From Kaistia granuli DSM 23481 (GTDB lineage: Bacteria; Pseudomonadota; Alphaproteobacteria; Rhizobiales; Kaistiaceae), in the NCBI RefSeq assembly GCF_000380505.1, contig NZ_AQYH01000008.1:372001-436000 (forward strand): a stretch of DNA of 64,000 bases, read 5' to 3'. The notes beneath the pieces are model-generated. The model was not told where the DNA came from. It searched no databases and worked only from the letters and a program-made list of their open reading frames with translations. The translations under genes and the position numbers were made by a program. Positions 18,035-27,646 of the stretch are shown piece by piece. Numbering within the stretch: the first letter of the stretch is position 1; every line of letters starts with the position of its first letter.

Positions 18035-19498
18035 GTGCTGAATTCGTTCAAAGTCATGCTGCGGATCGTCGGGTTCACCGCGGCGATCCTGGTGTCGGGC
18101 TGCACATCCATCGACACCACGCCGATCAACCAGCCAGGCCGGCAGCCCGGTTCGCCGTCCTCGCACGCTCTGCCCGATCCCGGCGACGACGGCAGCACCA
18201 TCGTCGCCCTCGCGTTTTCGGGCGGCGGAACCCGCGCGGCCGCCTTCGCCTATGGCGCGCTCACCGAACTGGACACACTCGTCATTGATGATGCTCCGTA
18301 TGAGCGCAGCCTGGTTGACGACGTACGCTCGGTCGCCGGCACGTCGGGCGGCGCCGTCATGGCCGCCTATCTCGGCTACAAGGGCAAAGGCGAATTCGCG
18401 GATTTCCGCACACGGTTCCTCGATCAGGATGCCGAAGCCTACATGCGGACCTCGGCCAATCCCGCCAATCTCCTGACGGCGACGGTATATGGCGGCGCGA
18501 ACGACCGCAGCAGCTTCGGCCGCTGGCTCGACGAAAGGCTGTTCGACGGCCAGACCTATGCCGCGTTCCAGAAGCCGGACCGGCCGCTGGTCTGGATCAC
18601 CGCGTCGGACATCTACAACAACACGCCCTTCCTTTTCACTCAGGACACGTTCTCGGCTTTGTGCAGCGATCTGCAGCAGGTCAAGATTGCCGATGCCGTC
18701 GCCGCCTCTGCCGCCGTGCCAATAGTCTTCTCTCCTGTCGTGCTCGCCACGCCCGACAAGGGAGAATGCAACTATCGCCGACCGGCCTGGCTAGAAAAGG
18801 CGCTCGAATCGGACAATCCCTCCGTCCGCCTGCAGGCCTACGCACGGGCACTCGATTCCTACCAGTCGAAGGATGAGCTCAAATATGTCCGCCTGCTGGA
18901 CGGCGGCCTTACCGACAATCTCGGCATTGGTGGACTGTCCCTGGAGCGGGCCCAGGCAAACACGCCCTATGCCCCGCTCTCCGCCCATCAGGCCGTCCGC
19001 ATCCGCCATTTCCTGTTCATCGTCACCGATGCGGGCGTCGAGGGGCAATATGGTTGGGGCGCGTCGCGGCAGACCCCGCATCTCGGCAAGATCCTGCGCT
19101 CCGTCGCGGATACGACGATCGCCGCTTCGACCCGTCATGGTTTCGACGCCATCGACCTCGCACTGGCCGAATGGCAGCAGCAATTGATCCGGTACCGCTG
19201 TGGCCTGCCGCGAAGCGAGGTGCTGCGCTATCGGGGGACGCTGGCCGACTGGAACTGCCGCGATGTCCACATCACGACCGAGCACCTGACCTTCCGCAAC
19301 GCCAGGCCGGAGCAATACGAAAAGCTCAACAAGGTGCCGACCCGGCTCAAATTGTCCAAGGATCAGGTCGACCTGGTCGTCGACGCCGGCCGCGAGGCCG
19401 TACGCGGCAATCCTCGGATCCAGACCATCGCCCGCGATACGCGCCAGCGCTCCCGCATCTTCGACAAGCTAGGGCCGATGCAGCAGGCGCGAAACTAG
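18035..19498 (+). CDS. Patatin-like phospholipase, lipoprotein
   Basis: Predicted outer-membrane or periplasmic lipid hydrolase of 487 residues. The N-terminus carries a lipoprotein signal with lipobox VSGC around residue 23. The patatin domain has the Gly-rich oxyanion loop FSGGGTRAAAFAYG, nucleophile motif GTSGG near residue 105 and the catalytic Asp in DGGLTDNLG near residue 290, giving a complete Ser-Asp dyad. The start is GTG at 18035 with GAGGA upstream; the ATG at 18056 would also keep the signal. It ends eight bases from the convergent hemerythrin gene. The lipid substrate is unknown. Confidence 0.88.
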   Translation: MLNSFKVMLRIVGFTAAILVSGCTSIDTTPINQPGRQPGSPSSHALPDPGDDGSTIVALAFSGGGTRAAAFAYGALTELDTLVIDDAPYERSLVDDVRSVAGTSGGAVMAAYLGYKGKGEFADFRTRFLDQDAEAYMRTSANPANLLTATVYGGANDRSSFGRWLDERLFDGQTYAAFQKPDRPLVWITASDIYNNTPFLFTQDTFSALCSDLQQVKIADAVAASAAVPIVFSPVVLATPDKGECNYRRPAWLEKALESDNPSVRLQAYARALDSYQSKDELKYVRLLDGGLTDNLGIGGLSLERAQANTPYAPLSAHQAVRIRHFLFIVTDAGVEGQYGWGASRQTPHLGKILRSVADTTIAASTRHGFDAIDLALAEWQQQLIRYRCGLPRSEVLRYRGTLADWNCRDVHITTEHLTFRNARPEQYEKLNKVPTRLKLSKDQVDLVVDAGREAVRGNPRIQTIARDTRQRSRIFDKLGPMQQARN

Positions 19499-19505
19499 GC
19501 GGTCT

Positions 19506-20090
19506 TCAGATCCCGATGCCGTCCTCAGTGCGGTCGAGGATCAGCGGGATGATCAGATCCTCCTCGTCGGCGAGATGGCGCATCAGCCCGGCGAGCATGG
19601 CGCCGCTCGCATCGGCATAGGCGTCGCTTGCCCGCAGCAAGGCATCGCGGTCGCCGTCGAGCGAGCGGAGAAAGCCGTTGGCCGTCTCCGCCACCGTGTC
19701 GATCCAGTGATGGATCGTCTGGTGATCGCCGTCGAGCAGTTCGAAGCCACGCGCCAGTCGTGGTTCCGCCGCCGTGAAGACGGGGAAATACTGATAGTCC
19801 TCGATCTGGTGATGGCCGTTCAGCTCGTTCAGGAAGCGCTGCAACCGTGGCGCCAGCCACGGACCGAAGGCGCGCGGCTCGATCCTGCCTTCCCGAAAAT
19901 CGACCAGCCCGGCGGCCATGATCTTGCCCTGCTCGCGAAAGGCGTCGTGGCGCTGCAACCAGAAGCGGGCCGTCATGCCGAGATTGGCGTGGCCGGTCCA
20001 GACCTCGCGCGGATAGAGTTCGGCCAGATAGCGCAGTTCGTCGGGCAGCCGGTCGCGGGTTTCCAGCGCGAACGAGGTGAGATCAGTCAT
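19506..20090 (-). CDS. Hemerythrin HHE-domain protein
   Basis: Four-helix-bundle protein of 194 residues predicted to bind a di-iron centre. Candidate ligands are in HANLGMTARFWLQRHD, HHQIEDYQYFP, DGDHQTIHHWID and MRHLADEEDLIIP, which follow the HHE spacing (His, His...Glu, His, His...Glu). Such proteins sense or scavenge oxygen or nitric oxide. No regulatory or catalytic partner domain is fused. It is convergent with the patatin gene and appears monocistronic. Confidence 0.85.
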   Translation of the reverse strand: MTDLTSFALETRDRLPDELRYLAELYPREVWTGHANLGMTARFWLQRHDAFREQGKIMAAGLVDFREGRIEPRAFGPWLAPRLQRFLNELNGHHQIEDYQYFPVFTAAEPRLARGFELLDGDHQTIHHWIDTVAETANGFLRSLDGDRDALLRASDAYADASGAMLAGLMRHLADEEDLIIPLILDRTEDGIGI

Positions 20091-20326
20091 TCGATGTACC
20101 GGGAGCGTTGGAGCTCATGAGAGGAGGCGGCGCGTCCGTCGGGACCAACGATGCCAATCCGGACAGATGGGGATCGCCGCGCCGAAACCAAGCCGCGCGG
20201 AATCACGCGATTGAATCGGCGCCTCTTCGCAATCCGGGCCGCGAGGCGCTATCAACAGATCAGCCCATTCGGGCGGCAGAGATTCGTGTCCACCCGAACC
20301 CGCCGCCGGCAAGCCGAGGAACGAAG

Positions 20327-20881
20327 ATGACCACATGGATTGTCCTGGCCGTGATCGTGGCAGCCGCGTTCTATGCGGTCAGCCTCTACAACACCCTCGT
20401 CGCCAAGCGGAACCTCGCCCATGAAGGGTGGAGCGGAATCGACGTCCAGCTGAAGCGGCGCGCCGATCTGATCCCCAATCTGGTCGAGACCGTCAAAGGC
20501 TACGCCGCGCACGAAAAGGCGATCTTCGAGGACGTCGCGGCGAAGCGCGCCGCCAGCATGAACGCCGGCGACGTCAAGAGCCAGGCGGCGGCGGACCAAG
20601 CGCTCTCCGGCGCACTCGGTAGGCTGATCGCCATTTCCGAGGCCTATCCCGACCTGAAGGCCGACGCCAATTTCCGCGAATTGCAGGCGCAGCTCGCCAG
20701 CGTCGAGGACGAGATGCAGATGGCGCGGCGCTATTACAACGGCACGGTGCGCGACCTCAACACGGCGATCCAGACCTTCCCGAGCGTGCTGGTCGCCAAC
20801 ATGTTCGGCTTCCGCCCCGAGGCCTTCTACGAGATCGAGGACCGCGCCGCCGCGCAGATCCCGCCCAAGGTTTCGTTCTGA
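20327..20881 (+). CDS. lemA: LemA family protein
   Basis: Membrane-anchored helical protein of 184 residues. One N-terminal transmembrane helix (TTWIVLAVIVAAAFYAVSLY) is followed by NTLVAKRNLAHEGWSGIDVQ and LKRRADLIPNLVETVKGYA, the hallmark of LemA, and by the C-terminal FPSVLVANMFGF. The ATG at 20327 has GAGGA upstream; the longer upstream frame lacks family similarity. It is seven bases ahead of a DUF2207 gene, a partnership common in many bacteria. Its biochemical role is unknown. Confidence 0.93.
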   Translation: MTTWIVLAVIVAAAFYAVSLYNTLVAKRNLAHEGWSGIDVQLKRRADLIPNLVETVKGYAAHEKAIFEDVAAKRAASMNAGDVKSQAAADQALSGALGRLIAISEAYPDLKADANFRELQAQLASVEDEMQMARRYYNGTVRDLNTAIQTFPSVLVANMFGFRPEAFYEIEDRAAAQIPPKVSF

Positions 20882-20888
20882 GGCAGCC

Positions 20889-22817
20889 ATGCGCGCGCGA
20901 CCGCCCTTCGGATCCATCCTCGGCCTCGCCGCCGGCCTGCTGCTGGCGTTCGCGCCGCTTTCGACCGCCACGGCCGAGGAACGCATCCTGCGCTTCGTAT
21001 CGGATGTCACGGTCGAGCGGAACGGCGATCTCGACGTGGTCGAGTCGATCCGCGTCCAGGCCGAGGGCAACGAGATCCGGCGCGGCATCCTGCGCGATTT
21101 CCCGACCACCTATCGCGATGACAAGGGCGGTTCCGTCGTTGTCGGCTTCGATGTGGAATCCGTCACCCGCGACGGCCGCGACGAGCCCTTCGCGATCGAG
21201 CAGCTCTCGAACGGCAAGCGCATCCGCATCGGCTCCGGCGACACGCTGCTGACGCCAGGTCCGCACGACTACGTCATCCGCTACAAGACCACGCGCCAGA
21301 TTGGTTTCTTTGACGATTTCGACGAACTCTACTGGAACGCCACCGGCACCGGCTGGACCTTCCCGATCGACGTCGCCGAGGCGCGCATCACACTGCCGGA
21401 GGCCGTCCCGTTCGGCAACACGGCGATCTATACCGGCCATCAGGGCGAGCGAGGCCAGGACGCCCGGATCGTCTCGAAGGAGCCGGGACGGATCGTCTTC
21501 CGCACGACCGAGCCCCTGCCCGCCCATAGCGGCCTGACGGTCGCCGCCGCCTGGCCGAAGGGCGTCGTCGACGCGCCGAGTTCGAGTCAGCGCACGTACT
21601 GGTGGATCCAGGACAATATCGGCGCAATTTTCGCGCTGCTCGGCGCCGCCGGCGGACTGCTCTATCTGTTCCAGGCCTGGCGCAAGGCCGGCCGCGATCC
21701 CGAGCCCGGCCCCGTCATTCCGCTGTTCACGCCGCCCGAGGGCCTCTCGGCGGCGGCGACGCGCTACATCACCGAAATGACCTTCGACGACCGCGCCTTC
21801 ACGGCGGCGATCCTCGATCTCGGCGTCAAGGGCCAACTCAAGATCGCCGACAGCGACAAGACGCTGGTGCTGACCCGCACCCCGGGCGGCAAGCCGATCG
21901 CCCAGCCGGAGGCGGCGGCGGCGGCGGCGCTGTTCCGTGGCGGCGGCGAGATCTCGCTGGTCCAGTCGAACCACGCGACATTGTCCAGCGCCAAGGCGAC
22001 GCTGGAGCGCGGCCTCGCCAAGGCCTATTCCGGCACCGTCTTCAACATGAATGGCGGCTGGCTGACCGGCGGCGTCCTGATCACACTCGCGGCCTATGCG
22101 CTCGCCGCGATCGGCCTGGTCATCGCCATGGGCGAGAACGGCATGGTCGCCGCCTTCAGCCTGGTGTTCCTGTCGATCCCGGCCATCGTCGTCGGGCTCA
22201 CCCTGCGGTCGCTGCGCGGCAGTCCCTGGTACAAGCGGATCTTCGTTCTGCTGTTCACCGGCATCTTCGCGCTCGCCTTCGGCGGCGCTGGCCTCGGCGT
22301 CTTTCTGAGCGCTGTTCGCGGCCCGCTCGACCTGGCCGTTCTCGTGCTGCCTTTCGCCCTGCTGCCGGTGCTCGCGTCCGCCTTTTCGTGGATGCGCTCG
22401 CCGACGCCGGAGGGCCAGAAGCTGCGTGATGCCATCGCCGGCTTCCGCCAGTATCTCGGCATCGCCGAGGAACATCGGCTGGAAATGCTGCATCCGCCGG
22501 AAAAGACGCCCGAGCTGTTCGAGCGTTACCTGCCCTATGCCGTGGCGCTCGACGTCGAGAACGCCTGGGCCAAGAAGTTCTCAGGCATCCTCGCCGCCGC
22601 CGGTGCGACGGCGGCGGTATCGAGCTGGTATCTCGCCAGCGGCAATCGCAGCGCGACCGATCTGGTCGACCGCCTCGGCTCGGGACTATCGCAGACGGTG
22701 GCCTCCGCCTCGACGGCGCCAGGTTCGCGCTCCGGCTCCGGCGGTTTCAGCTCCGGCAGCAGCGGTGGCGGTTCGTCCGGCGGCGGCGGCGGCGGGGGCG
22801 GCGGTTCCGGCTGGTAG
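20889..22817 (+). CDS. DUF2207 domain membrane protein with Gly/Ser tail
   Basis: Membrane protein of 642 residues. It has a signal peptide, then an extracytoplasmic DUF2207 beta-rich domain (about residues 35-220, with EEIRRGILRDFPTTY-like NEIRRGILRDFPTTYRD). A transmembrane helix lies near 240, a cytoplasmic region contains AAATRYITEMTFDDRAFTAAILDLG, several more helices follow around 385-510, and the C-terminus is a low-complexity Gly/Ser run. Exactly this architecture recurs next to LemA. The role is unknown, possibly envelope-related. It is co-transcribed with lemA. Confidence 0.9.
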   Translation: MRARPPFGSILGLAAGLLLAFAPLSTATAEERILRFVSDVTVERNGDLDVVESIRVQAEGNEIRRGILRDFPTTYRDDKGGSVVVGFDVESVTRDGRDEPFAIEQLSNGKRIRIGSGDTLLTPGPHDYVIRYKTTRQIGFFDDFDELYWNATGTGWTFPIDVAEARITLPEAVPFGNTAIYTGHQGERGQDARIVSKEPGRIVFRTTEPLPAHSGLTVAAAWPKGVVDAPSSSQRTYWWIQDNIGAIFALLGAAGGLLYLFQAWRKAGRDPEPGPVIPLFTPPEGLSAAATRYITEMTFDDRAFTAAILDLGVKGQLKIADSDKTLVLTRTPGGKPIAQPEAAAAAALFRGGGEISLVQSNHATLSSAKATLERGLAKAYSGTVFNMNGGWLTGGVLITLAAYALAAIGLVIAMGENGMVAAFSLVFLSIPAIVVGLTLRSLRGSPWYKRIFVLLFTGIFALAFGGAGLGVFLSAVRGPLDLAVLVLPFALLPVLASAFSWMRSPTPEGQKLRDAIAGFRQYLGIAEEHRLEMLHPPEKTPELFERYLPYAVALDVENAWAKKFSGILAAAGATAAVSSWYLASGNRSATDLVDRLGSGLSQTVASASTAPGSRSGSGGFSSGSSGGGSSGGGGGGGGGSGW

Positions 22818-22915
22818 CAGCCTGAAATCCTGCGGCGTGCCGGCGAGGATGGTGTCGAAATCGACAGCGTCCGTTCGTCGTGTACCCGACTGCATGAGTT
22901 CAGGAGGGTTCCATC

Positions 22916-23347
22916 ATGGGCAAGACCGCAGCAATCCTCGTCGCCCGGCTGATCTTCGCCGGCATCTTCATCATGGCCGCGACGTTCAAATTCGCCGGCA
23001 TGGATGCGACTGCCGGCTATATCGCGTCGGCCGGGTTCCCGTTCCCGCTGTTCCTCGCCTGGATCGCGGCCTTCTTCGAAGTGGCACTCGCGGCTGCGTT
23101 CCTGACCGGCGCCTTCTTCTCGGAAGCCGCCCTGCTCGCCGCCGCCTATGTGCTGTTCCTCGCCTTCGCTTTCCACGGTCCGTCGCACTGGAACAGCCAG
23201 ATGGAAATCGGCGCCTTCATCGACCATTTCACCTTCATCGCCGGCCTGCTGTTCGCGGCGGTGCACGGACCAGGCGAGCGGCTGGTATTGCGCTCGTCCC
23301 TGATCCGCTGGCTCAACAGCAGCGAGACAAGCGGGTCCAGGGCCTGA
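22916..23347 (+). CDS. DoxX family membrane protein
   Basis: Four-helix inner-membrane protein of 143 residues. The opening ILVARLIFAGIFIMAATFKF, the conserved GYIASAGFPFP and IAAFFEVALAAAFLTG match DoxX/YphA-type proteins, some of which form thiol or oxidative stress complexes. An AGGAGG ribosome site lies before the ATG at 22916. It ends 26 bases from the convergent acvB gene. There is no sequence evidence for a specific partner. Confidence 0.88.
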   Translation: MGKTAAILVARLIFAGIFIMAATFKFAGMDATAGYIASAGFPFPLFLAWIAAFFEVALAAAFLTGAFFSEAALLAAAYVLFLAFAFHGPSHWNSQMEIGAFIDHFTFIAGLLFAAVHGPGERLVLRSSLIRWLNSSETSGSRA

Positions 23348-23373
23348 TCCGGGTGAACTCCCCGGGCGGCTAC

Positions 23374-24765
23374 CTACCGCGCCGCCTGGGGATGGCCCTG
23401 CCCCGCAACGCGGCGCTTGAAGCCGTCGAGGATCCTGGCCGCCAGCGCATCATAGTCGCCGTCGAAATGATGGCCACCGGTGGTCTTGATCATCTCGACG
23501 CCGGTGCCTTCGAGCTTCGGGCAGGCGGAATCCTCCTCGTCCTCGCCATAGACACACTGCACCAGGGCCGGCTTGATCTGTTTCAGGTCCGGCAGCGTTT
23601 CGCCCTCGCTTGAGCTTGTGCCGAGGAACTCGCCGACCGAGATCTCGTAGTCGACGGCTTCGGAGAGGCCGAGCAGCGAGAGCTCCGCCACCGTGTCCTT
23701 CACCTCCGTCGGCAGGCGGTTATAGGCGTTGGGCAGCACGTCGGCGCCGAAGGAATAGCCGATCAGGATGACGTGATCGACGCTCCAGCGCTCGACATAG
23801 GCCTCAATGATGCGGGCGAGATCGGCCGACGTCTGTTCCGGCGTCTTCTGCGACCAGAAATAGCGCAGTGAGTCGACACCGACCGTCGGCACGCCCTGCT
23901 TCTGCAGTGCCTCGGCGACCGACTTGTCGATATCGCGCCAGCCGCCATCGCCGGAATAGACGATCGCCATGGTGTTGTGCCGGGCCGTGGCCGGCAGCTC
24001 GATCAGCTGCAGATCGGCCAGCGGATCCTCGCTGGACGATTTCGGCGTCAGGACATGCAAGAGACGCTCCTGCAGCGCGGCATGCGCATCGCCCTCGGCG
24101 GTCTTGTCCTTAATCCTGAACCCCTGCTTCTGCAGATCGACCACATGCGCCTTGCCGTCGGCCGGCGCGGCCGGCGTGTAGATGGCGTCGACGGGATTGG
24201 TCAGGTCGCCTTCGGCGAGACCGTAGACGGCGCCGCCGGCCGCCGCGGTCCGCGGCGCGTCGGTGCAAAGCGGCTTCACCAGCGGCAGGACCTTCTGCGG
24301 GTCGACCACGACGGTCCGGCCGATCGTCGCGTCCGGCGTCTGTGCGGCGATGGCGAGACCTAGCGTGCCGGCCGTCCCGATGCCGGCGATGATAGGCGAA
24401 TGATATATGGCGGTGCCAAGCGAGCGCTGGATCTGGTGGCTCAGATCCTCGATGTCGGCGACGAGGTAGACGCACTCGTCCACCTTGTCGACCTCCAGCC
24501 CGGCGAGGAATTTCGGCGTATCGACGCCGACGACGATGGCCCCCGCCTGCTGCAGACCGGTCGCCAGGGTTTCATCGGCCGGCGTCCAGCCGGCCTTGTC
24601 GGAAAACAGAAAGACCGCGCCGCCGACATCCCCGTCCGGCACCAGGATTTGCGGCGTGCCGAGCAGCCCGGCGCGGAAATTCGTCGGCTTCGGCGCCGCA
24701 TCGTCGGCGAGAGCGGGCGCGGCTGCGCTGGCGATCAGCGCCGCGAAGATCAGATCTCGGATCAC
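23374..24765 (-). CDS. acvB: AcvB/VirJ family protein (lysyl-phosphatidylglycerol hydrolase-like)
   Basis: Periplasmic alpha/beta hydrolase of 463 residues. It has a signal peptide (IRDLIFAALIASAAAPALA), an N-terminal hydrolase-like half, and a C-terminal VirJ domain with nucleophile motif GYSFG (Ser about 338) and a late GGHHFDGDY supplying the His. In Rhizobium and Agrobacterium this protein is encoded with LpiA/MprF and hydrolyses lysyl-phosphatidylglycerol. The start is GTG at 24765, overlapping the mprF stop by four bases (GTGA). Upstream in-frame sequence belongs to mprF. The role is inferred from family and context. Confidence 0.88.
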   Translation of the reverse strand: MIRDLIFAALIASAAAPALADDAAPKPTNFRAGLLGTPQILVPDGDVGGAVFLFSDKAGWTPADETLATGLQQAGAIVVGVDTPKFLAGLEVDKVDECVYLVADIEDLSHQIQRSLGTAIYHSPIIAGIGTAGTLGLAIAAQTPDATIGRTVVVDPQKVLPLVKPLCTDAPRTAAAGGAVYGLAEGDLTNPVDAIYTPAAPADGKAHVVDLQKQGFRIKDKTAEGDAHAALQERLLHVLTPKSSSEDPLADLQLIELPATARHNTMAIVYSGDGGWRDIDKSVAEALQKQGVPTVGVDSLRYFWSQKTPEQTSADLARIIEAYVERWSVDHVILIGYSFGADVLPNAYNRLPTEVKDTVAELSLLGLSEAVDYEISVGEFLGTSSSEGETLPDLKQIKPALVQCVYGEDEEDSACPKLEGTGVEMIKTTGGHHFDGDYDALAARILDGFKRRVAGQGHPQAAR

Positions 24766-27461
24766 TTTCCAACGACTCCCTTGAGGCTGCCGCTGATCAG
24801 GACGGTCACATCGGCCAGGGCCAGGGCCGGCGACATGCCGCCCGATACCGCCATGTAGCGAGGATGCCACTCGGGCTGGAACTTCGCCTTGAAAGCCCTG
24901 AGCCCGTGAAAATTATAGAAGCGTTCACCATGCTCGAACACCGCCCGGCCCAACCGGTGCCACATCGGCGCGGCGGGGCTCTCGGACAAGCCGGCGAGCG
25001 GCGCCATGCCAAGGTCGAACCAGCGATAGCCGAGCGCGCGGAGATGCAGCATCACGCAGACGAACAGATACTCCATCGCACCGGCCGGAACACCAGGATC
25101 GAACCGCATCAGATCGACGGTCGCCGCTTCCTTGGTCTCCGTCGTCATGACGGTGGCAAAGGCGACGATCCGCCCCTCTCTGCGCACGACGGCCGCCGGC
25201 TGCGACATCACATAGCCGCGCTCGAAGGCGCCGAGCGAAAAGCGCTTCTCGCGGGCCCTGTGCTCGGCCAGCCAGCGGTTCGAGATGGCTTCGAGGTCGT
25301 CGATCGATCCTGCCACCTCGCCCGGTTCGAGATACTCGAAGCTCAGTCCCTCGCGCTGGCTGCGATTGAACGCGTGGCGCAGGCCCGCCCGCTTCGCGCC
25401 CTTCAGATCAAAGCCTTCGAGATCGACCTGCGCCGCCTCGCCCAGCTTGAAGGCGCGCATGCCGGCATCGGCGTAGAGCGCCAAATTCTCCGGCATCACC
25501 TGATAGAACACGGCGCGGCCGCCCGCCGCCCGCGCCATCTCGACGAACTGCCAGATCAGCCCGGGCCAGGCATCGCGCGGCCCGATCGGGTCGAACAGCG
25601 CCACCCAGGAATGCGCCTGGCGGCCGAACATGATGAAGGCGCGGCGATCGTCGGAGAACAGCAGCGTCTTGTCGCCCATCCGCACGAGATTGGCGTCCGG
25701 ATAAGGCTGGCCCTCGAGAATGCGGACCGCCTCGGCCACTTCCTCCGGCTTCGGTCGTCCGGTCTTGCCCTTCGAGGGCCGCAGCAGCGACCAGGCGGCG
25801 ATCGATCCAGCCGCGATGACGACGCCGAGAAGCGCGCGCAGGCTGCGCGGGGCTTCCTGCGAGAACTCGAACTGCCACCAGAGCTGGTTGGAATAGTCGA
25901 CATCGGCATAGACGAACAGCATGACGGCGAGCGCCGTGACGATCACCGTCGCAATCGCCAGGTACCAGCCCGGCGTCAGGCGCTGGTGCAGAAGCGACGC
26001 CGGCCGGTTGAACTCGCGCCGCGTCGCCAGGAGAGCGATGAACAGCAGCGCCAGCGCGATCGACTCGCTGATCGCGATCGCCTTCAGGAGCGACAGCAGA
26101 ACCGCGGCGCCCGCCGCCGTCACCGCCGCCCACCAGGCGCCATCCAGGCGATGCGCAAGCCCATGCGCGATCGCGATCAGGCCAAGGCCGAGGACGCTTT
26201 CGAGGAAATGCGCGCCCTCGACAATCGGCAGCGGCAGCAGGCCGGAAAGCAGGTCCAGCCGCTGGTCGGAAGCCGGCGTCACGCCGGAGAAGATCAGCAC
26301 TGCGCCCATGGCGAAGGTCAGAGCCGCCAGCACCCGCGGCGACAATTGCGCTCCGGCCCTCAGCACGCGGGATGCCTGCGCCCCGGACGCGGCCCGCTGC
26401 ACTTCGAGCCCGGTCACCAACGCCGACGCCGCCAGCAACGGCAGGCCGTAATAGATCACGCGATACAGGATGAGCGCCGACAAAACCTCGTCGACGGAGG
26501 CCGTTCGACCAACCACGGCAATGATCACCGCCTCGAACACGCCGAGCCCGGCCGGCACGTGGCTGGCGACGCCGAGGCCGATTGCCACCGCATAGACGGC
26601 AATGAAGGCCGGCAGGCCGACATCCGTCTGCGGCAACAGCACCCAGAGCACGGCGGCCGCCGCCGAGACGTCCACCAGGGTGGCGCCGAACTGGGTCAAC
26701 AGGATCCCCGGCCGCGGCAGGGCCAGGGAGAAGCCGCGCCCGCCGATCTTGCCGCCGCCATAGGCCGAATAAGCGACAAGTGCCGCGAGGGCTGCGAGGA
26801 CGGCGACGCCGATCCCCCGCAGCAGCGCCGGCGGCAAGGCGAGCGGCGCCGCGAGATCGGCGGCGGCGAAGGTCAGGCCGAGCCCGGTGACACCGGCAAG
26901 ACCAAGGCCGAAGGCGACAGTGACAAACGCGACGATCTTGGCGACGTCGGCCGGCTCGAAGCCGAGGCGCGAATAGAAGCGGTAGCGAATGGCGCCGCCG
27001 GTCAGCGGACCGAATCCGGCGGTGTTGCCAACCGCATAGGCGCAGAAGGCGGTCAGCGCGACGATCGGATAGGGCACCGAGCGCCCGAGATAGCGAAGGG
27101 CCGACTGATCGTAGATGCTGAGCGCCAGGAAGCTCAGCGCCGTGAAGCCGATCGCCGCGGCGATGGCCGAGAACGGCGTCGCATGCAGCGTGTCGAGGAC
27201 GTCGTCATAGTTGACCTCCGCGACCAGCCGCGACACGGCGAGCCAGACGAGGATGACGACGGCGACGCCGACCAGCGCGGCGATGGCGGGACGCCAGGGC
27301 GCCAGGGCAGCGCGGAGCCGCTCAAAACGCGGTGCTGACGGAGCGCCGGTTTCGCTGCAGTCCGGCGCCTCGTCCCTGTGCGGATCGGCCATGTCTTCAC
27401 GCAGCTTTTCCACGCGGCGACGGGCGCTGCGTGCGAGCAATGTAACGCTATCGCTCATCAT
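24762..27461 (-). CDS. mprF: Lysylphosphatidylglycerol synthetase/flippase MprF (LpiA)
   Basis: Bifunctional membrane protein of about 899 residues. The N-terminal two thirds contain about 14 transmembrane helices with the flippase motifs GGAIRYRFYSRLGF and SHVPAGLGVFEAV. The C-terminal cytosolic domain (about residues 570-880) is the GNAT-like LPG synthase using Lys-tRNA, with FNFHGLRAFKAKFQPEW-like NFHGLRAFKAKFQPEWHPRY. It modifies lipid charge to resist cationic peptides and acid. The ATG at 27461 is a choice among 27461, 27458 and 27392; none has a clear ribosome site. It is co-transcribed with acvB. Confidence 0.92.
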   Translation of the reverse strand: MMSDSVTLLARSARRRVEKLREDMADPHRDEAPDCSETGAPSAPRFERLRAALAPWRPAIAALVGVAVVILVWLAVSRLVAEVNYDDVLDTLHATPFSAIAAAIGFTALSFLALSIYDQSALRYLGRSVPYPIVALTAFCAYAVGNTAGFGPLTGGAIRYRFYSRLGFEPADVAKIVAFVTVAFGLGLAGVTGLGLTFAAADLAAPLALPPALLRGIGVAVLAALAALVAYSAYGGGKIGGRGFSLALPRPGILLTQFGATLVDVSAAAAVLWVLLPQTDVGLPAFIAVYAVAIGLGVASHVPAGLGVFEAVIIAVVGRTASVDEVLSALILYRVIYYGLPLLAASALVTGLEVQRAASGAQASRVLRAGAQLSPRVLAALTFAMGAVLIFSGVTPASDQRLDLLSGLLPLPIVEGAHFLESVLGLGLIAIAHGLAHRLDGAWWAAVTAAGAAVLLSLLKAIAISESIALALLFIALLATRREFNRPASLLHQRLTPGWYLAIATVIVTALAVMLFVYADVDYSNQLWWQFEFSQEAPRSLRALLGVVIAAGSIAAWSLLRPSKGKTGRPKPEEVAEAVRILEGQPYPDANLVRMGDKTLLFSDDRRAFIMFGRQAHSWVALFDPIGPRDAWPGLIWQFVEMARAAGGRAVFYQVMPENLALYADAGMRAFKLGEAAQVDLEGFDLKGAKRAGLRHAFNRSQREGLSFEYLEPGEVAGSIDDLEAISNRWLAEHRAREKRFSLGAFERGYVMSQPAAVVRREGRIVAFATVMTTETKEAATVDLMRFDPGVPAGAMEYLFVCVMLHLRALGYRWFDLGMAPLAGLSESPAAPMWHRLGRAVFEHGERFYNFHGLRAFKAKFQPEWHPRYMAVSGGMSPALALADVTVLISGSLKGVVGK

Positions 27462-27646
27462 GACGTCACGGCGCCGGCGCGACAATCGACATGCTGTCGA
27501 TAGGGGCCGCCGCCATTCTCCTTGCATCCGATGCAAGGTTGAAGAGCCTCAAATCTGGCTGGATTGAGGCCGTGCGCGGAAGACAGCAGCAGATTTACAT
27601 GGCATGACCTGCTGCCTTCCGTCGCGGGACGCCCGGCGCTGCTACG

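Noticed and set aside
18035-19498. Possible frameshift in the patatin gene because of the GTG start
   Set aside because: The frame is continuous, and the lipobox, GTSGG and DGG motifs are all in phase.
24864-27338. Plus-strand open frame of about 824 codons opposite mprF
   Set aside because: It is the reverse frame of a well-supported membrane gene. The translation is Arg/Gly/Gln-rich with no domain, as expected for antisense frames in high-GC DNA.
27466-27516. 16-codon ORF (MAAAPIDSMSIVAPAP) just upstream of mprF with AAGGAG before it
   Set aside because: GGAG is only one base from the ATG, too close for normal initiation, and nothing in the peptide suggests a leader role.
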